From positions 2,356,001 to 2,420,000 of the forward strand of contig NZ_AP023175.1 in assembly GCF_013426895.1 (NCBI RefSeq): 64,000 nt of DNA. The letters run 5' to 3'. Position numbers and translations under genes: made by a program. Position 1 is the first letter of the stretch, and every line of letters begins with the position of its first letter. This DNA comes from Paraburkholderia largidicola. Its GTDB lineage: Bacteria > Pseudomonadota > Gammaproteobacteria > Burkholderiales > Burkholderiaceae. Below, piece after piece: positions 25,857-34,898 of this stretch. The notes below the pieces were generated by a model that saw only the letters and a list, made by a program, of their open reading frames with translations, had not been told where the DNA came from and made no database searches.

Positions 25857-27644
25857 ATGACGGAGAACACGCAAGCACGTCGTCTGCGCAGCCAGGAGTG
25901 GTTCGACGATCCTTCGCACGCGGACATGACCGCGCTCTATGTGGAGCGCTTCATGAACTATGGCCTCACGCGCGAAGAGTTGCAGTCGGGCCGGCCGATC
26001 ATCGGCATCGCGCAGACGGGCAGCGATCTCGCGCCCTGCAATCGCCACCACATCGAACTGGCTGCGCGCACGAAGGCCGGCATCCGCGACGCGGGCGGCA
26101 TCCCGATGGAATTTCCCGTGCATCCGCTAGCGGAGCAGAGCCGCCGTCCGACGGCCGCGCTCGACCGCAATCTCGCGTATCTCGGCCTCGTTGAAATCCT
26201 GCATGGCTTTCCGCTCGACGGCGTGGTGCTCACCACGGGCTGCGACAAGACCACGCCCGCGTGTCTGATGGCGGCCGCGACGGTCGACATGCCTGCCATC
26301 GTGCTGTCCGGTGGCCCGATGCTCGACGGCTGGCATCAGGGCAAACGCGTCGGCTCGGGCACGGTGATCTGGCATGCGCGCAATCTGCTGGCAGCGGGCG
26401 AGATCGACTATGAAGGCTTCATGGAACTGACGACGGCCTCGTCGCCTTCCATTGGACACTGCAACACGATGGGCACGGCGCTGTCGATGAACAGTCTCGC
26501 GGAAGCGCTCGGCATGTCGCTGCCGGGTTGCGCGAGCATTCCCGCTGCGTACCGCGAGCGCGGGCAGATGGCGTACGTGACGGGCAAGCGTATCGTCGAG
26601 ATGGTCCGCGAAGATCTGAAGCCTTCGCACATCATGACGAAAGAGGCGTTCGAGAATGCGATCGTCGTGGCGTCCGCGCTGGGCGCGTCGAGCAATTGCC
26701 CGCCGCATCTGATCGCGATCGCGCGGCACATGGGCATCGAATTGAGTCTCGCGGACTGGCAGCGTGTCGGCGAACAGGTACCGTTGCTCGTCAATTGCAT
26801 GCCGGCGGGCGAGTATCTCGGCGAGAGCTTTCATCGCGCGGGCGGCGTGCCTGCCGTGATGCACGAACTCGGCGAAGCGGGCCTCATACACGAAGCGTGC
26901 ATGACGGTATCGGGCCGCACGATTGGCGATATCGCCGCGCGTTCGGTGACGGGCGATCGCGACGTGATTCGCACGACCGCCGATCCGCTCAAGCATGGCG
27001 CAGGCTTTATCGTGCTGTCGGGCAACTTCTTCGATAGCGCGATCATGAAGATGTCGGTGGTCGGTGAGGCGTTCCAGAAAACTTATCTGAGCGAGCCGGG
27101 CAAGGAAAACACATTCGAAACGCGTGCGATCGTGTTCGACGGTCCCGAGGACTATCACGCGCGCATCAATGACCCATCGCTCGAAATCGACGAGCATTGC
27201 ATGCTCGTCATTCGCGGCGCGGGCACGGTCGGTTATCCGGGCAGCGCGGAAGTGGTGAACATGGCGCCACCTGCGGAACTGGTGCGCAAAGGCATCACGT
27301 CCTTGCCTTGCATGGGCGACGGACGGCAGAGCGGCACCTCGGCGAGCCCGTCCATTCTCAACATGTCGCCGGAAGCGGCAGTCGGCGGCGGCCTTGCGCT
27401 GTTGCGCACGAACGACCGCATTCGCGTCGATCTCAACGCGCGCAGCGTGCAATTGCTCGTCGATGAAGAAGAGCTGGCGCGTCGCCGCACGAGCATGACC
27501 TTCGACATTGCGCCTGCGCAAACGCCGTGGCAGGAGTTGTATCGTCAGACGGTGGGGCAGCTTTCGACGGGCGGCTGTCTCGAGCCCGCGACGCTCTATC
27601 TGAAAGTGATCGCCGAGCGCGGCAATCCGCGGCATTCGCATTGA
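25857..27644 (+). CDS. IlvD/Edd family sugar-acid dehydratase (arabinonate/xylonate dehydratase)
   Basis: A 595-residue Fe-S dehydratase of the IlvD/Edd family. Cluster-ligand Cys occur in SDLAPCNRHH, TTGCDKTTPACLMAA and SIGHCNTMGTA, and the C-terminal swivel domain has CMGDGRQSGTSASPS. The subfamily with DPLKHGAGFIVLSGNFF is that of L-arabinonate and D-xylonate dehydratases rather than dihydroxy-acid dehydratase; it would give a 2-keto-3-deoxy-pentonate. GGAGA lies before the ATG at 25857. The FAH-family gene follows after 46 bases. Confidence 0.9.
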   Translation: MTENTQARRLRSQEWFDDPSHADMTALYVERFMNYGLTREELQSGRPIIGIAQTGSDLAPCNRHHIELAARTKAGIRDAGGIPMEFPVHPLAEQSRRPTAALDRNLAYLGLVEILHGFPLDGVVLTTGCDKTTPACLMAAATVDMPAIVLSGGPMLDGWHQGKRVGSGTVIWHARNLLAAGEIDYEGFMELTTASSPSIGHCNTMGTALSMNSLAEALGMSLPGCASIPAAYRERGQMAYVTGKRIVEMVREDLKPSHIMTKEAFENAIVVASALGASSNCPPHLIAIARHMGIELSLADWQRVGEQVPLLVNCMPAGEYLGESFHRAGGVPAVMHELGEAGLIHEACMTVSGRTIGDIAARSVTGDRDVIRTTADPLKHGAGFIVLSGNFFDSAIMKMSVVGEAFQKTYLSEPGKENTFETRAIVFDGPEDYHARINDPSLEIDEHCMLVIRGAGTVGYPGSAEVVNMAPPAELVRKGITSLPCMGDGRQSGTSASPSILNMSPEAAVGGGLALLRTNDRIRVDLNARSVQLLVDEEELARRRTSMTFDIAPAQTPWQELYRQTVGQLSTGGCLEPATLYLKVIAERGNPRHSH

Positions 27645-27690
27645 CTCGCATCGATCCGCATTGACCAGACAATCATTGGAGACTCGCTTC

Positions 27691-28884
27691 ATGACTGCAT
27701 CGAACCAAACGAACTATCTTCCCGACGACCTCGATCGCGCGCTGCTGGTTGGCCGCGTGTGGCGCAAGACGGACGGTCATGAAGGGCCGAGCGTCGTGGC
27801 CGTGCGCAATGGTGAAGTGTTCGACATCACATCGAGCGCGCCGACCACGGCCGATCTGTTCGAACGCGACGATGCCGTCGAGATTGCACGCAATGCGCCG
27901 GGCGAACGGCTCGGCAGTGCAGCCGAACTGATCGCCGCGAGCCTCGCGAACGACGCGTCGGCGAACCTGCAACTGCTCGCGCCCTGCGACGTGCAGCCGA
28001 TCAAGGCGTGCGGCGTCACGTTCGCCGTAAGCCTGATCGAACGCGTGATCGAAGAGCAGGCGGGCGGCGATCCCGCGAAGGCCGAAGAAGTGCGGCAGAC
28101 GATTGCAACAGTGATCGGCACCGACCTGTCGAAGATCAAGCCGGGCTCGGAAGCGGCGGCGCGTCTGAAGGCGGAACTCGAGCGGCGCGGCGCGTGGTCG
28201 CAATACATGGAAGTCGGTATCGGCCCCGACGCGGAAGTGTTTTCGAAGTCGCAGCCGATGTCGTCCGTGGGCTTCGGCGCGGATGTCGGCCTGCTCGCGG
28301 CATCGACATGGAACAACCCGGAGCCGGAGATCGTGCTGGCCGTCAATAGCAAGGCCGTGATCGTGGGCGCAACGCTCGGCAACGATGTGAACCTGCGTGA
28401 TATCGAAGGGCGTTCGGCGTTGCTGCTCGGCAAGTGCAAGGACAACAACGGTTCGTGTTCGATCGGACCATTCGTGCGGCTCTTCGACGGCGACTTCACG
28501 CTGGATACCGTACGGCGCACGAGCGTGTCGCTGCGCGTCGAAGGCGTCGACGATGGTTTTCTGCTCGAAGGCGTGAGTCACATGTCGGAGATCAGCCGCG
28601 ATCCCGCCGACCTCGTCGCGCAGACGTGTGGCAAGCACCATCAGTATCCGGATGGCTTCATGCTGTTTCTCGGCACGATGTTTTCGCCGATCAAGGACCG
28701 CGACGCGAAAGGCGGCGGCTTCACACACCATCTCGGCGATATCGTGACGATCTCGACGCCGCAACTCGGCGCATTGCGTAACACGGTGCAGTTGTGCACG
28801 GAGATCACGCCGTGGACCTTCGGCGTGCGCGCGCTCTACGCGAACCTCGCGGCGCGCGGGCTGCTTGGTGCGCGCGTGCATTGA
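27691..28884 (+). CDS. FAH-family enzyme, likely 2-keto-3-deoxy-pentonate dehydratase
   Basis: A 397-residue protein of the fumarylacetoacetate hydrolase superfamily. The metal site is in the C-terminal half: EPEIVLAVNSKAVIVGATLGNDVNLRDIEG. Long FAH-family proteins placed behind an arabinonate/xylonate dehydratase act as 2-keto-3-deoxy-pentonate dehydratases giving 2-ketoglutarate semialdehyde (Caulobacter XylX is the known model); the neighbour supports this. GGAG precedes the ATG at 27691. A semialdehyde dehydrogenase to finish the route is not adjacent. Confidence 0.85.
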   Translation: MTASNQTNYLPDDLDRALLVGRVWRKTDGHEGPSVVAVRNGEVFDITSSAPTTADLFERDDAVEIARNAPGERLGSAAELIAASLANDASANLQLLAPCDVQPIKACGVTFAVSLIERVIEEQAGGDPAKAEEVRQTIATVIGTDLSKIKPGSEAAARLKAELERRGAWSQYMEVGIGPDAEVFSKSQPMSSVGFGADVGLLAASTWNNPEPEIVLAVNSKAVIVGATLGNDVNLRDIEGRSALLLGKCKDNNGSCSIGPFVRLFDGDFTLDTVRRTSVSLRVEGVDDGFLLEGVSHMSEISRDPADLVAQTCGKHHQYPDGFMLFLGTMFSPIKDRDAKGGGFTHHLGDIVTISTPQLGALRNTVQLCTEITPWTFGVRALYANLAARGLLGARVH

Positions 28885-28933
28885 TTTTTTTCGCGGCCCT
28901 ATTGGCTCTATTGCCGCGAATATAAAGAAAGGA

Positions 28934-28971
28934 AACGTTTGCGAATGGCGTTATCGTTATTCGCAAACGTT
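28934..28971. repeat. 13-bp perfect inverted repeat after the sugar-acid operon
   Basis: AACGTTTGCGAAT (28934-28946) and its exact reverse complement (28959-28971) flank 12 bases. There is no T-run, so it is either a termination/stability hairpin for the operon or an operator upstream of the riboswitch gene. A second shorter hairpin (TTCGCGGC / GCCGCGAA, 28890-28920) lies right after the FAH stop codon. Confidence 0.6.
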
Positions 28972-29051
28972 CAAATAATCAGGATCACCAAATCATCGAA
29001 TAGTCAGGGCATTCTTTCCCCATTTAAAAATCCGCATTCAAGCCTAAAGAC

Positions 29052-29147
29052 GGGCAACTGGGCGTCGATATACACGGAAGGGCAAAACCGGAGCGATCCG
29101 GCGACGCAAAGCTATAGGGACTCCATTCAGGAGTTAGCCAGTTGCCC
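29052..29147 (+). ncRNA. Cyclic-di-GMP-I (GEMM) riboswitch
   Basis: The core GACGCAAAGC and upstream AGGGCAAAACC are the class I c-di-GMP riboswitch signature. Outer helix P1 is 10 bp (GGGCAACTGG at 29052-29061 with CCAGTTGCCC at 29138-29147). The first inner hairpin is CCGGA-GCGA-TCCGG with a GNRA tetraloop, and the second is ACTCC/GGAGT ending in the receptor-like TAGCCAG. Downstream, TTGCCCG of P1 can instead pair with CGGGCCAA at 29161-29168, and a small hairpin GACGGT/ACCGTC (29175-29191) ends three bases before the AGGAGG of the next gene, suggesting control of translation. Confidence 0.92.
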
Positions 29148-29207
29148 GTTGCATCCGCGGCGGGCCAATCGATGGACGGTGACAAACCGTCGTCAGGAGG
29201 CATCGAG

Positions 29208-30029
29208 ATGTCCAACGCTCGCACACCCGTTTCGGGATTTCGCGCTATTCAGTGGTTGCGTCGTGTGGCGTTGCTTGCAGTGGCACCGTTGGCCATTGCC
29301 GTTCATGCCAATGCCTATGCGACAACTGTGTTGCCGCTTACCGTTCCCGCGTATTTCGATCCCGTCGGCAAGGGCGCCGGCTACTGGAGCGATCTCGCCG
29401 CGACGGCGGCCAAAGTGCCGACTACGGTCATTCTGAATCCCAACAGCGGTCCCGGCACGAACGCGGACGCAACCTATATCGCGGCAATCGCGAAAGTGCA
29501 TGCCGCAGGCGGTCGCGTGATCGGCTATGTGTCGACGTCGTATGCGAAGCGTTCGTTGTCGGCCGTCGTGACGGACATCAATCGCTATATCGCGCTCTAT
29601 AAGATCGACGGTTTCTTCATCGATGAGATGACGTCGGATAGCGTGACGTCGCATATCCAGTTCTATCAGTCGGTCCATAACTACATCAAAGGGCTTTCGC
29701 CCGCGTACTCGGTGATGGGCAATCCGGGCACCAACATTCCCGAGCTTTACGCAAGCCTGCCCACCGCCGATCAGTTCGTCGTCTTCGAAGATTCGGCGAA
29801 GCGCTACGCAAGCTATGCACCGGCGAAGTGGCAAGCCGCCTATCCAACGCAGCGTTTCGTGCACATGGTGTACGGCGCGACGGAAGCGCAAATGCCGGGC
29901 ATCGTGTCGTACGCGGCTAAGCATGGCGCGGGCAGCGTGTTCGTCACATCGACGGGCTTGCCAAATCCGTACAAGAATCTGCCTGCCTGGTGGAGCCAAC
30001 TGGTGAGCACCGTGCTGGCCATCAAATAA
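29208..30029 (+). CDS. Secreted spherulin-4-like glycoside hydrolase
   Basis: A 273-residue exported protein of the spherulation-specific family 4. A Sec signal with a long n-region (VALLAVAPLAIAVHANA) ends near residue 38. Then come LPLTVPAYFDPVGKGAGYW, VILNPNSGPGTNADATY, GYVSTSYAKRSLSAVVTDI and IDGFFIDEMTSD; the Asp-Glu in the last motif are the likely catalytic acids of the TIM barrel. Relatives such as fungal Sph3 (GH135) cleave galactosaminogalactan, so a biofilm or capsule polysaccharide is a likely substrate. AGGAGG lies eight bases before the ATG, and the c-di-GMP riboswitch controls it. Confidence 0.85.
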   Translation: MSNARTPVSGFRAIQWLRRVALLAVAPLAIAVHANAYATTVLPLTVPAYFDPVGKGAGYWSDLAATAAKVPTTVILNPNSGPGTNADATYIAAIAKVHAAGGRVIGYVSTSYAKRSLSAVVTDINRYIALYKIDGFFIDEMTSDSVTSHIQFYQSVHNYIKGLSPAYSVMGNPGTNIPELYASLPTADQFVVFEDSAKRYASYAPAKWQAAYPTQRFVHMVYGATEAQMPGIVSYAAKHGAGSVFVTSTGLPNPYKNLPAWWSQLVSTVLAIK

Positions 30030-30081
30030 CCAAGAAGAACAAAGGCGCTTCGCGCGCCTGTGCAGTTCGATGTCGATATAC

Positions 30082-30111
30082 GCCAGGTGCTTGCGCACCT
30101 GGCTTTTTTTT
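30082..30111 (+). terminator. Rho-independent terminator after the spherulin-like gene
   Basis: A 9-bp stem GCCAGGTGC / GCACCTGGC with loop TTGC, then eight T residues. Confidence 0.92.
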
Positions 30112-30241
30112 CCGACGCATTCGAGCGAATGTGTGCATGCCATATCCCGTTGATCGAATACGCTTAGAATGCGTGCTGAAATGGATTGCGTTCAACGCAG
30201 CGAGGCGCACCAATAGCGCCGTTTTCAACGGAGAGGATGTT

Positions 30242-31042
30242 GTGCATCTACTGAATCGCACGGTTGCTTCGGCCAATCGAAGGCTGCCGATGCTGTGTAT
30301 TGCGCTGGCACTATGCGCCGGCGCGGCGAACGCAACGGCGGCCGCGCCCAAGGGCAACGCGGCGCAAGAGGCAAGCGCCACGGCAACGCCCGACCGCTTT
30401 ACCCCGGACGACCCCGTCAAGGTGCGCGACATGCTCGCGAGCCAGATGCCCGCGGCTCCGACGGATTCGCTAACCACTCGCATTCGCAAGTTCGCGCGCG
30501 AGCCGTACGACCGCATCGTGCGCGGCCACGCCGCAGCGGCCGAAAACGGGCAACGCACTTTCCTGTTCATGATTCCGGCACCGCACGGCATTCTGTATCG
30601 GTCGAGTAAGCATGTGCTGAGCGTGAACGTGCCGCTTGCGAGCGACGAGAATCCCGACGCGATCCAGCTTTACCAGAGCATCGTCGGCCCGAGCGGGCGT
30701 GGCCTCGTGATCGCGCCCGACGCGAAGGCAAAGGGCTTTATCCAGAAGATCGATTCGATCGAACTGGCGGGGGAGGGCAAGGCGAAGACGACAGCGCGCG
30801 GGCGTCTGACCGTCCCGCAAGCAGCGTTCGAACAGGCCGACAACAACTTCGCGATCGTGCTGGTCTGCACGCTCGAACCGCCGTACCTGACGGAGACGCG
30901 AGAGCACAGCGACCCCACCGACGAAGAACCCACCGACGTCACGCGCCGCACCTCGACGCTGCACGCGAACGTTCAGGCCGTCTGGCTGGTGAACCAGAAA
31001 GACGGCACCGTGATCGGCAAAGGACTGCGGCTCGCGAAGTAG
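30242..31042 (+). CDS. Periplasmic protein of unknown function
   Basis: A 266-residue protein with a signal peptide (hydrophobic LPMLCIALALCAGAANATA). The mature part begins with a disordered Ala/Thr stretch, then about 200 residues of mixed alpha/beta with no recognised motif; charged EHSDPTDEEPTDVTRR lies near the C terminus. The GTG at 30242 is preceded by GGAGAGGA and gives a normal-looking export signal, so it is preferred over upstream starts that run into the previous terminator. Family and role unknown. Confidence 0.65.
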   Translation: MHLLNRTVASANRRLPMLCIALALCAGAANATAAAPKGNAAQEASATATPDRFTPDDPVKVRDMLASQMPAAPTDSLTTRIRKFAREPYDRIVRGHAAAAENGQRTFLFMIPAPHGILYRSSKHVLSVNVPLASDENPDAIQLYQSIVGPSGRGLVIAPDAKAKGFIQKIDSIELAGEGKAKTTARGRLTVPQAAFEQADNNFAIVLVCTLEPPYLTETREHSDPTDEEPTDVTRRTSTLHANVQAVWLVNQKDGTVIGKGLRLAK

Positions 31043-31214
31043 TGGCGCCTGTCCACGCGATGCGTGTCGCCGTGCAGATCGGAAATGGCGTACACATGTT
31101 CGGAAAAATGCTACGTACCCTTCTGCGACTTTTTCTTTCTGATGCGGTAAGGTATTACGCTTCCTTTTACAGCAGCGGCAGTCCCTCGCAACATCAACAT
31201 CGGAGAATAAAGCT

Positions 31215-31655
31215 ATGAAGGCAAAGTGGGCAGCGGTTCTGATCGCGGCATCGACGTTCGGCGTGATGGCAGGCCAGGCAAGCGCGCAGGTGGCAGGTTC
31301 GCAGACCATTGGCGTGAGCGTCGAGCAGGAATCGATCATCGTCAACGGCTGGAGCGCGAAGAAGAGCCTGCTCGGCAAGCCGATCTACAACGAGCAGGGC
31401 CAGAAGGTCGGCGTGTTGCACGACATCATCATTGCGCCGGACAACGCTGCTTCGTTCGCGATCGTCGCTGCGCATCAGTTCCTCGGCGTGTCGCAACATG
31501 ACGTCGCCGTGCCGTTCTCGCAGATCGACTTTACGGGCGGCAAGCTGGTGTGGGCAGGCGCGACCAAGGACGCTGTGAAGGCCATTCCGGCGTTCCAGTA
31601 CGCGAAGGTTCGCGCAACGCCGATCGCTCGCAAGGAATACAGCGAGCATCACTAA
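31215..31655 (+). CDS. Secreted PRC-barrel domain protein
   Basis: A 146-residue exported protein: signal MKAKWAAVLIAASTFGVMA, then a PRC-barrel (KKSLLGKPIYNEQGQKVGVLHDIIIAPDNAASFAIV) typical of stress-induced periplasmic proteins in Burkholderiales. GGAGA lies about nine bases before the ATG. It stands alone and shares a bidirectional terminator with rpoD. Confidence 0.85.
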   Translation: MKAKWAAVLIAASTFGVMAGQASAQVAGSQTIGVSVEQESIIVNGWSAKKSLLGKPIYNEQGQKVGVLHDIIIAPDNAASFAIVAAHQFLGVSQHDVAVPFSQIDFTGGKLVWAGATKDAVKAIPAFQYAKVRATPIARKEYSEHH

Positions 31656-31704
31656 GCGGGTCATGCGGTTCGCTTCGAGTTCGAGCGAATCGCAAGCATA
31701 AAAA

Positions 31705-31732
31705 AACGCGGCAGCCTTTGGGCTGCCGCGTT
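31705..31732. terminator. Bidirectional terminator between PRC-barrel gene and rpoD
   Basis: A 12-bp stem AACGCGGCAGCC / GGCTGCCGCGTT with loop TTTG, flanked by A-run and T-rich sequence on the two sides, between convergent genes. Confidence 0.9.
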
Positions 31733-31778
31733 TCGTTTGAGGCTCTGCCGCGCCCGTATCAGGCGGCGGCTTCAGGCA

Positions 31779-33779
31779 TCAGCTGCGTTCGAGGAACGGG
31801 CGCAGCTTGTCTGCACGGCTCGGGTGATTGAGCTTGCGGATCGCCTTGCCTTCGATCTGGCGGATACGCTCGCGCGTCACGTCGAACTGGCGGCCCACTT
31901 CTTCGAGCGTCAGTTCCGACGCCGTGTCGATGCCGTAGCGCATGCGCAGCACCTTCGCTTCACGCGGCGTGAGGGCGTCGAGCGCTTCGTCGATCGCGCG
32001 GCGCATGTTCGCGTGCACGGCGGCGTCGGCGGGCGACGTCGCGGACGTGTCTTCGATCATGTCGCCGAGCGTCGTGTCGGCATCTTCGCCCACCGGTGAA
32101 TCCAGCGAGGCCGGATTCTTCGCGATCTTCAGGATGCTGCGGATCTTCGCCTCGGGCATGTCCATGCGCTCGGCCAGCACGGACGGATGCGGCTCCTGAC
32201 CCGTCTGCTGGACGATCTCGCGCTGGATGCGGTTCAGCTTGTTGATCGATTCGATCATGTGAACCGGCACACGAATGGTGCGCGCCTGGTCGGCGATCGC
32301 GCGCGTGATGGCCTGACGGACCCACCACGTTGCGTACGTCGAGAACTTCCAGCCGCGACGGTATTCGAACTTGTCCACTGCCTTCATCAGGCCGATGTTG
32401 CCTTCCTGGATCAGGTCGAGGAAGTGCATGCCGCGATTCACATACTTCTTGGCGATCGAAATGACGAGACGCAGGTTCGCTTCGATCATCTCGCGCTTGG
32501 CCTGGCGCATCTTGCCTTCTGCGGAGCCGAGCTGCTTGTTGATCTGCTTGAGTTGCTGCAGCGGCAGCGCGATCGACGCTTCGATGTCGACCAGCTTCTG
32601 CTGCTCCGACTGGATGGCGGGCAGGTGACGCTCGAGCGCCGGACCGTACGACTTCGACTTCGCGGCGATCCGCATGGTCCAGTCGAGATCGGTCTCGTTG
32701 CCCGGGAACGACTCGACGAACGCTTCGCGCGGCATGTCGCAGCGATCCACGGCGATCTGCAGGATGTTGCGTTCGATCGCGCGAACCTGCGCGACCTGCG
32801 CCTGCACTTCCGCGCACAGGCGGTCGATGGTCTTGGCCGTGAAGCGGATCGGCGTCAGTTCCTGCTGGATCGACTCGCGCAGGTTCGCGATAGCCGTTGC
32901 CCGGCGCTTGTCCGTGACGGGCATGTCGGGCACGCTGGCGAAGAGGTCGCGCACGCGCTGGAAGATCGCGAGGCTGTCGGCCGTCAGTTGCTCGAGGCGC
33001 GCGGCGTTGGCTTTTTCGCCGCCGTCGTCCGACAGGTCGCCGTCTTCGTCGTCCGAATCTTCGTCCGACGCGCTCGCTTCCAGCTCTTCTTCGGCAGCGG
33101 CTTCGGCTGCTTCCTCGTTGAGTTCGGCGGCTTCGCTCGTGTCGCTGATGCCGTCGACCAGTTCGTCGATGCGGATTTCACCCGCGACGACGCGGTCCAC
33201 GTCGGCGAGGATCGTCGAGATGATGGACGGGCACATCGCGATGGCTTGCACCATGTCCTGCAGGCCGCCTTCGATGCGCTTGGCGATTTCGATTTCGCCG
33301 GCGCGCGTGAGCAGCTCGCTCGCGCCCATTTCGCGCATATACATGCGGACCGGGTCGGTCGTGCGGCCGAACTCGGAGTCGACCGTGGACAGCGCGACTT
33401 CCGCTTCCTCATCGGCCTGATCGTCCGATGCGGCAGCCGACGGGCCGTCGTTCAGCAGCAGCGTTTCCGCGTCGGGCGCCGTTTCGTACACGGACACGCC
33501 CATTTCGCCGAACGTGCTGACGATGGTTTCCATCGCGGCCGTTTCGGTGAAATTGTCGGGCAAGTGGTCGTTGATGTCGGCGTGCGTCAAATAGCCGCGC
33601 TCGCGGCCGAGCGCGATCAACGCGCGCATCTGACGTTGTCGCTCTTCAGCGAGGGATTCCAGCAAGGCCGCATCTTGCGGCGCGGCGGCGGGTTGCGCCT
33701 TCGCTTTTGCTGCGCGCTTAGGCGCTTTCGATGCGGTGGTGGTTTCGAACTGGGAGTTGTCCCGGTCAAGCTTTGCCAA
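31779..33779 (-). CDS. rpoD: RNA polymerase sigma-70 factor RpoD
   Basis: A 666-residue primary-type sigma factor. Region 1.1 is near the N terminus ([20 protein letters not shown]), region 1.2 is [18 protein letters not shown], then a large non-conserved insertion with a very acidic stretch (about 218-247). Regions 2.1-2.4 ([38 protein letters not shown]) and region 4.2 ([20 protein letters not shown]) are intact, so it should recognise ordinary -35/-10 promoters. It stands alone, without dnaG or rpsU, unlike the usual rpsU-dnaG-rpoD order, so it may be a second copy on a secondary chromosome. Confidence 0.95.
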   Translation of the reverse strand: MAKLDRDNSQFETTTASKAPKRAAKAKAQPAAAPQDAALLESLAEERQRQMRALIALGRERGYLTHADINDHLPDNFTETAAMETIVSTFGEMGVSVYETAPDAETLLLNDGPSAAASDDQADEEAEVALSTVDSEFGRTTDPVRMYMREMGASELLTRAGEIEIAKRIEGGLQDMVQAIAMCPSIISTILADVDRVVAGEIRIDELVDGISDTSEAAELNEEAAEAAAEEELEASASDEDSDDEDGDLSDDGGEKANAARLEQLTADSLAIFQRVRDLFASVPDMPVTDKRRATAIANLRESIQQELTPIRFTAKTIDRLCAEVQAQVAQVRAIERNILQIAVDRCDMPREAFVESFPGNETDLDWTMRIAAKSKSYGPALERHLPAIQSEQQKLVDIEASIALPLQQLKQINKQLGSAEGKMRQAKREMIEANLRLVISIAKKYVNRGMHFLDLIQEGNIGLMKAVDKFEYRRGWKFSTYATWWVRQAITRAIADQARTIRVPVHMIESINKLNRIQREIVQQTGQEPHPSVLAERMDMPEAKIRSILKIAKNPASLDSPVGEDADTTLGDMIEDTSATSPADAAVHANMRRAIDEALDALTPREAKVLRMRYGIDTASELTLEEVGRQFDVTRERIRQIEGKAIRKLNHPSRADKLRPFLERS

Positions 33780-34080
33780 TACGTTCTCCTCGGCAGGCTG
33801 TTTCGCATCCCCGCGCGAACACGCGCGGCAGGCGGGCTGACCTGTCGGATCGTGAGGTGTGGGCGGGGTGTTGCACGAATCGATTGACGCGGAACGGTGT
33901 GCTCGAAGTCACTGGCGAAGCACTGGCATGCCAGTGCGTCCACCCGACTTCCGCGCAGTGCCTTCCAGTAAGGACGCAATTCGACGCGTGCGGAAAAGTG
34001 AATCTGCGAGTATAGCAGAAAAGGTGGTGCAGTGCACCAGTTTTATGCAACTGCTGATGCCCCGTGCTGGTGCATGCCCG
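33780..34080 (-). promoter_or_regulatory. rpoD upstream region with promoter and palindrome
   Basis: On the minus strand TATACT (34014-34009) is a good -10 about 230 bases before rpoD. Where the -35 should be lies a perfect 15-bp odd palindrome TGGTGCAGTGCACCA (34025-34039), which replaces a consensus -35 and could be an operator or activator site. Confidence 0.5.
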
Positions 34081-34398
34081 TTAGCGCCGATCGCGCGACA
34101 AATCGGCCGCAACGACGCCCGCGAGCGCCGCGACCAGCAGGCAGCCGACCGTCAGCAGCGTCTTGGCGACGGCCACGGACACATGTTCGGGCCCGATCAC
34201 CGCGAACGCGCCGACCAGCAGCCCGACGGCCGACAGCGCGAACATCGTCCACGGCGTGCCGCCGTGCTTCGCGGCATCCTTCGCGACGCAGGACGTGTCC
34301 TGCGCACGTTCCGGCTCGGGAACGGTAGACGGTGTGGTCACGGCGGAAGCTTTAGACGGCGGAGAGATAGAACCTATCTTATGCGACGCATCGTTCAT
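34081..34398 (-). CDS. Small two-helix membrane protein
   Basis: A 105-residue protein. The first ~48 residues are polar and Thr/Pro/Ser-rich; two hydrophobic helices follow (WTMFALSAVGLLVGAFAVIG and VAKTLLTVGCLLVAALAGVV), ending DLSRDRR. Family not recognised. It lies upstream of rpoD on the same strand but is separated from it by about 300 bases with the likely rpoD promoter. Confidence 0.55.
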   Translation of the reverse strand: MNDASHKIGSISPPSKASAVTTPSTVPEPERAQDTSCVAKDAAKHGGTPWTMFALSAVGLLVGAFAVIGPEHVSVAVAKTLLTVGCLLVAALAGVVAADLSRDRR

Positions 34399-34579
34399 TT
34401 CGACAACGTGTTTCTTTCGAACCGATAACTGGAGAGGAGGGACGGACGCAGGCCGTGGCCGGCAGCCGCGCTGCGAGATCCATCATGCTATGACATAACG
34501 GCGGCGGCGTCAGCGCGCGAAGCGTGCGACGTGCAGAAGTACAACGCCTCGTAGCGGTAAACGGTTTACAGGCGCTGGA

Positions 34580-34885
34580 TTAAACGCGCGCCGGCAACGC
34601 TGTCTTTGACTGGCGGCGTGCCTCGGCCGCTTCGCTGACGTCCCAGAACGACAGCACCTGCACCGACAGCCGGCAGCGATGCCAGTACATGCCATGCAGG
34701 CGGCGCCGGATAGTGTTGAGCGTCGTCCAGTTGGCGCCCTTGATGGCGATGAGCGCGGCGGGGTGCTCGTCGGCTTCGCCGATCAGTTCGACATCGCGGC
34801 AGTCGGCGTGCGAATAGCGGAACACGAGCGCTTTCACTTCGTCGAGCGTGGCTTTTTGCGGCAGGCCGCTGATCAGGAGTTTCAT
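34580..34885 (-). CDS. RRM-like RNA-binding protein
   Basis: A 101-residue single-domain protein with an RRM-type beta-alpha-beta-beta-alpha-beta layout: the first strand MKLLISGLPQKATLDEVKAL (RNP2-like), the central strand AALIAIKGANWTTLNTIRRR in the RNP1 place, and the last strand CRLSVQVLSF. The aromatic residues that stack on RNA in classic RNP1 are not clear, so RNA binding is inferred. It follows fabI by 13 bases and may be the last gene of the fabI operon. Confidence 0.65.
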   Translation of the reverse strand: MKLLISGLPQKATLDEVKALVFRYSHADCRDVELIGEADEHPAALIAIKGANWTTLNTIRRRLHGMYWHRCRLSVQVLSFWDVSEAAEARRQSKTALPARV

Positions 34886-34898
34886 GCGGTTGTACCGT

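Noticed and set aside
32187..33887. 566-codon plus-strand open frame opposite rpoD
   Set aside because: Exact antisense of a strongly conserved sigma factor, with repeated Arg/Asp/Val composition and no domain.
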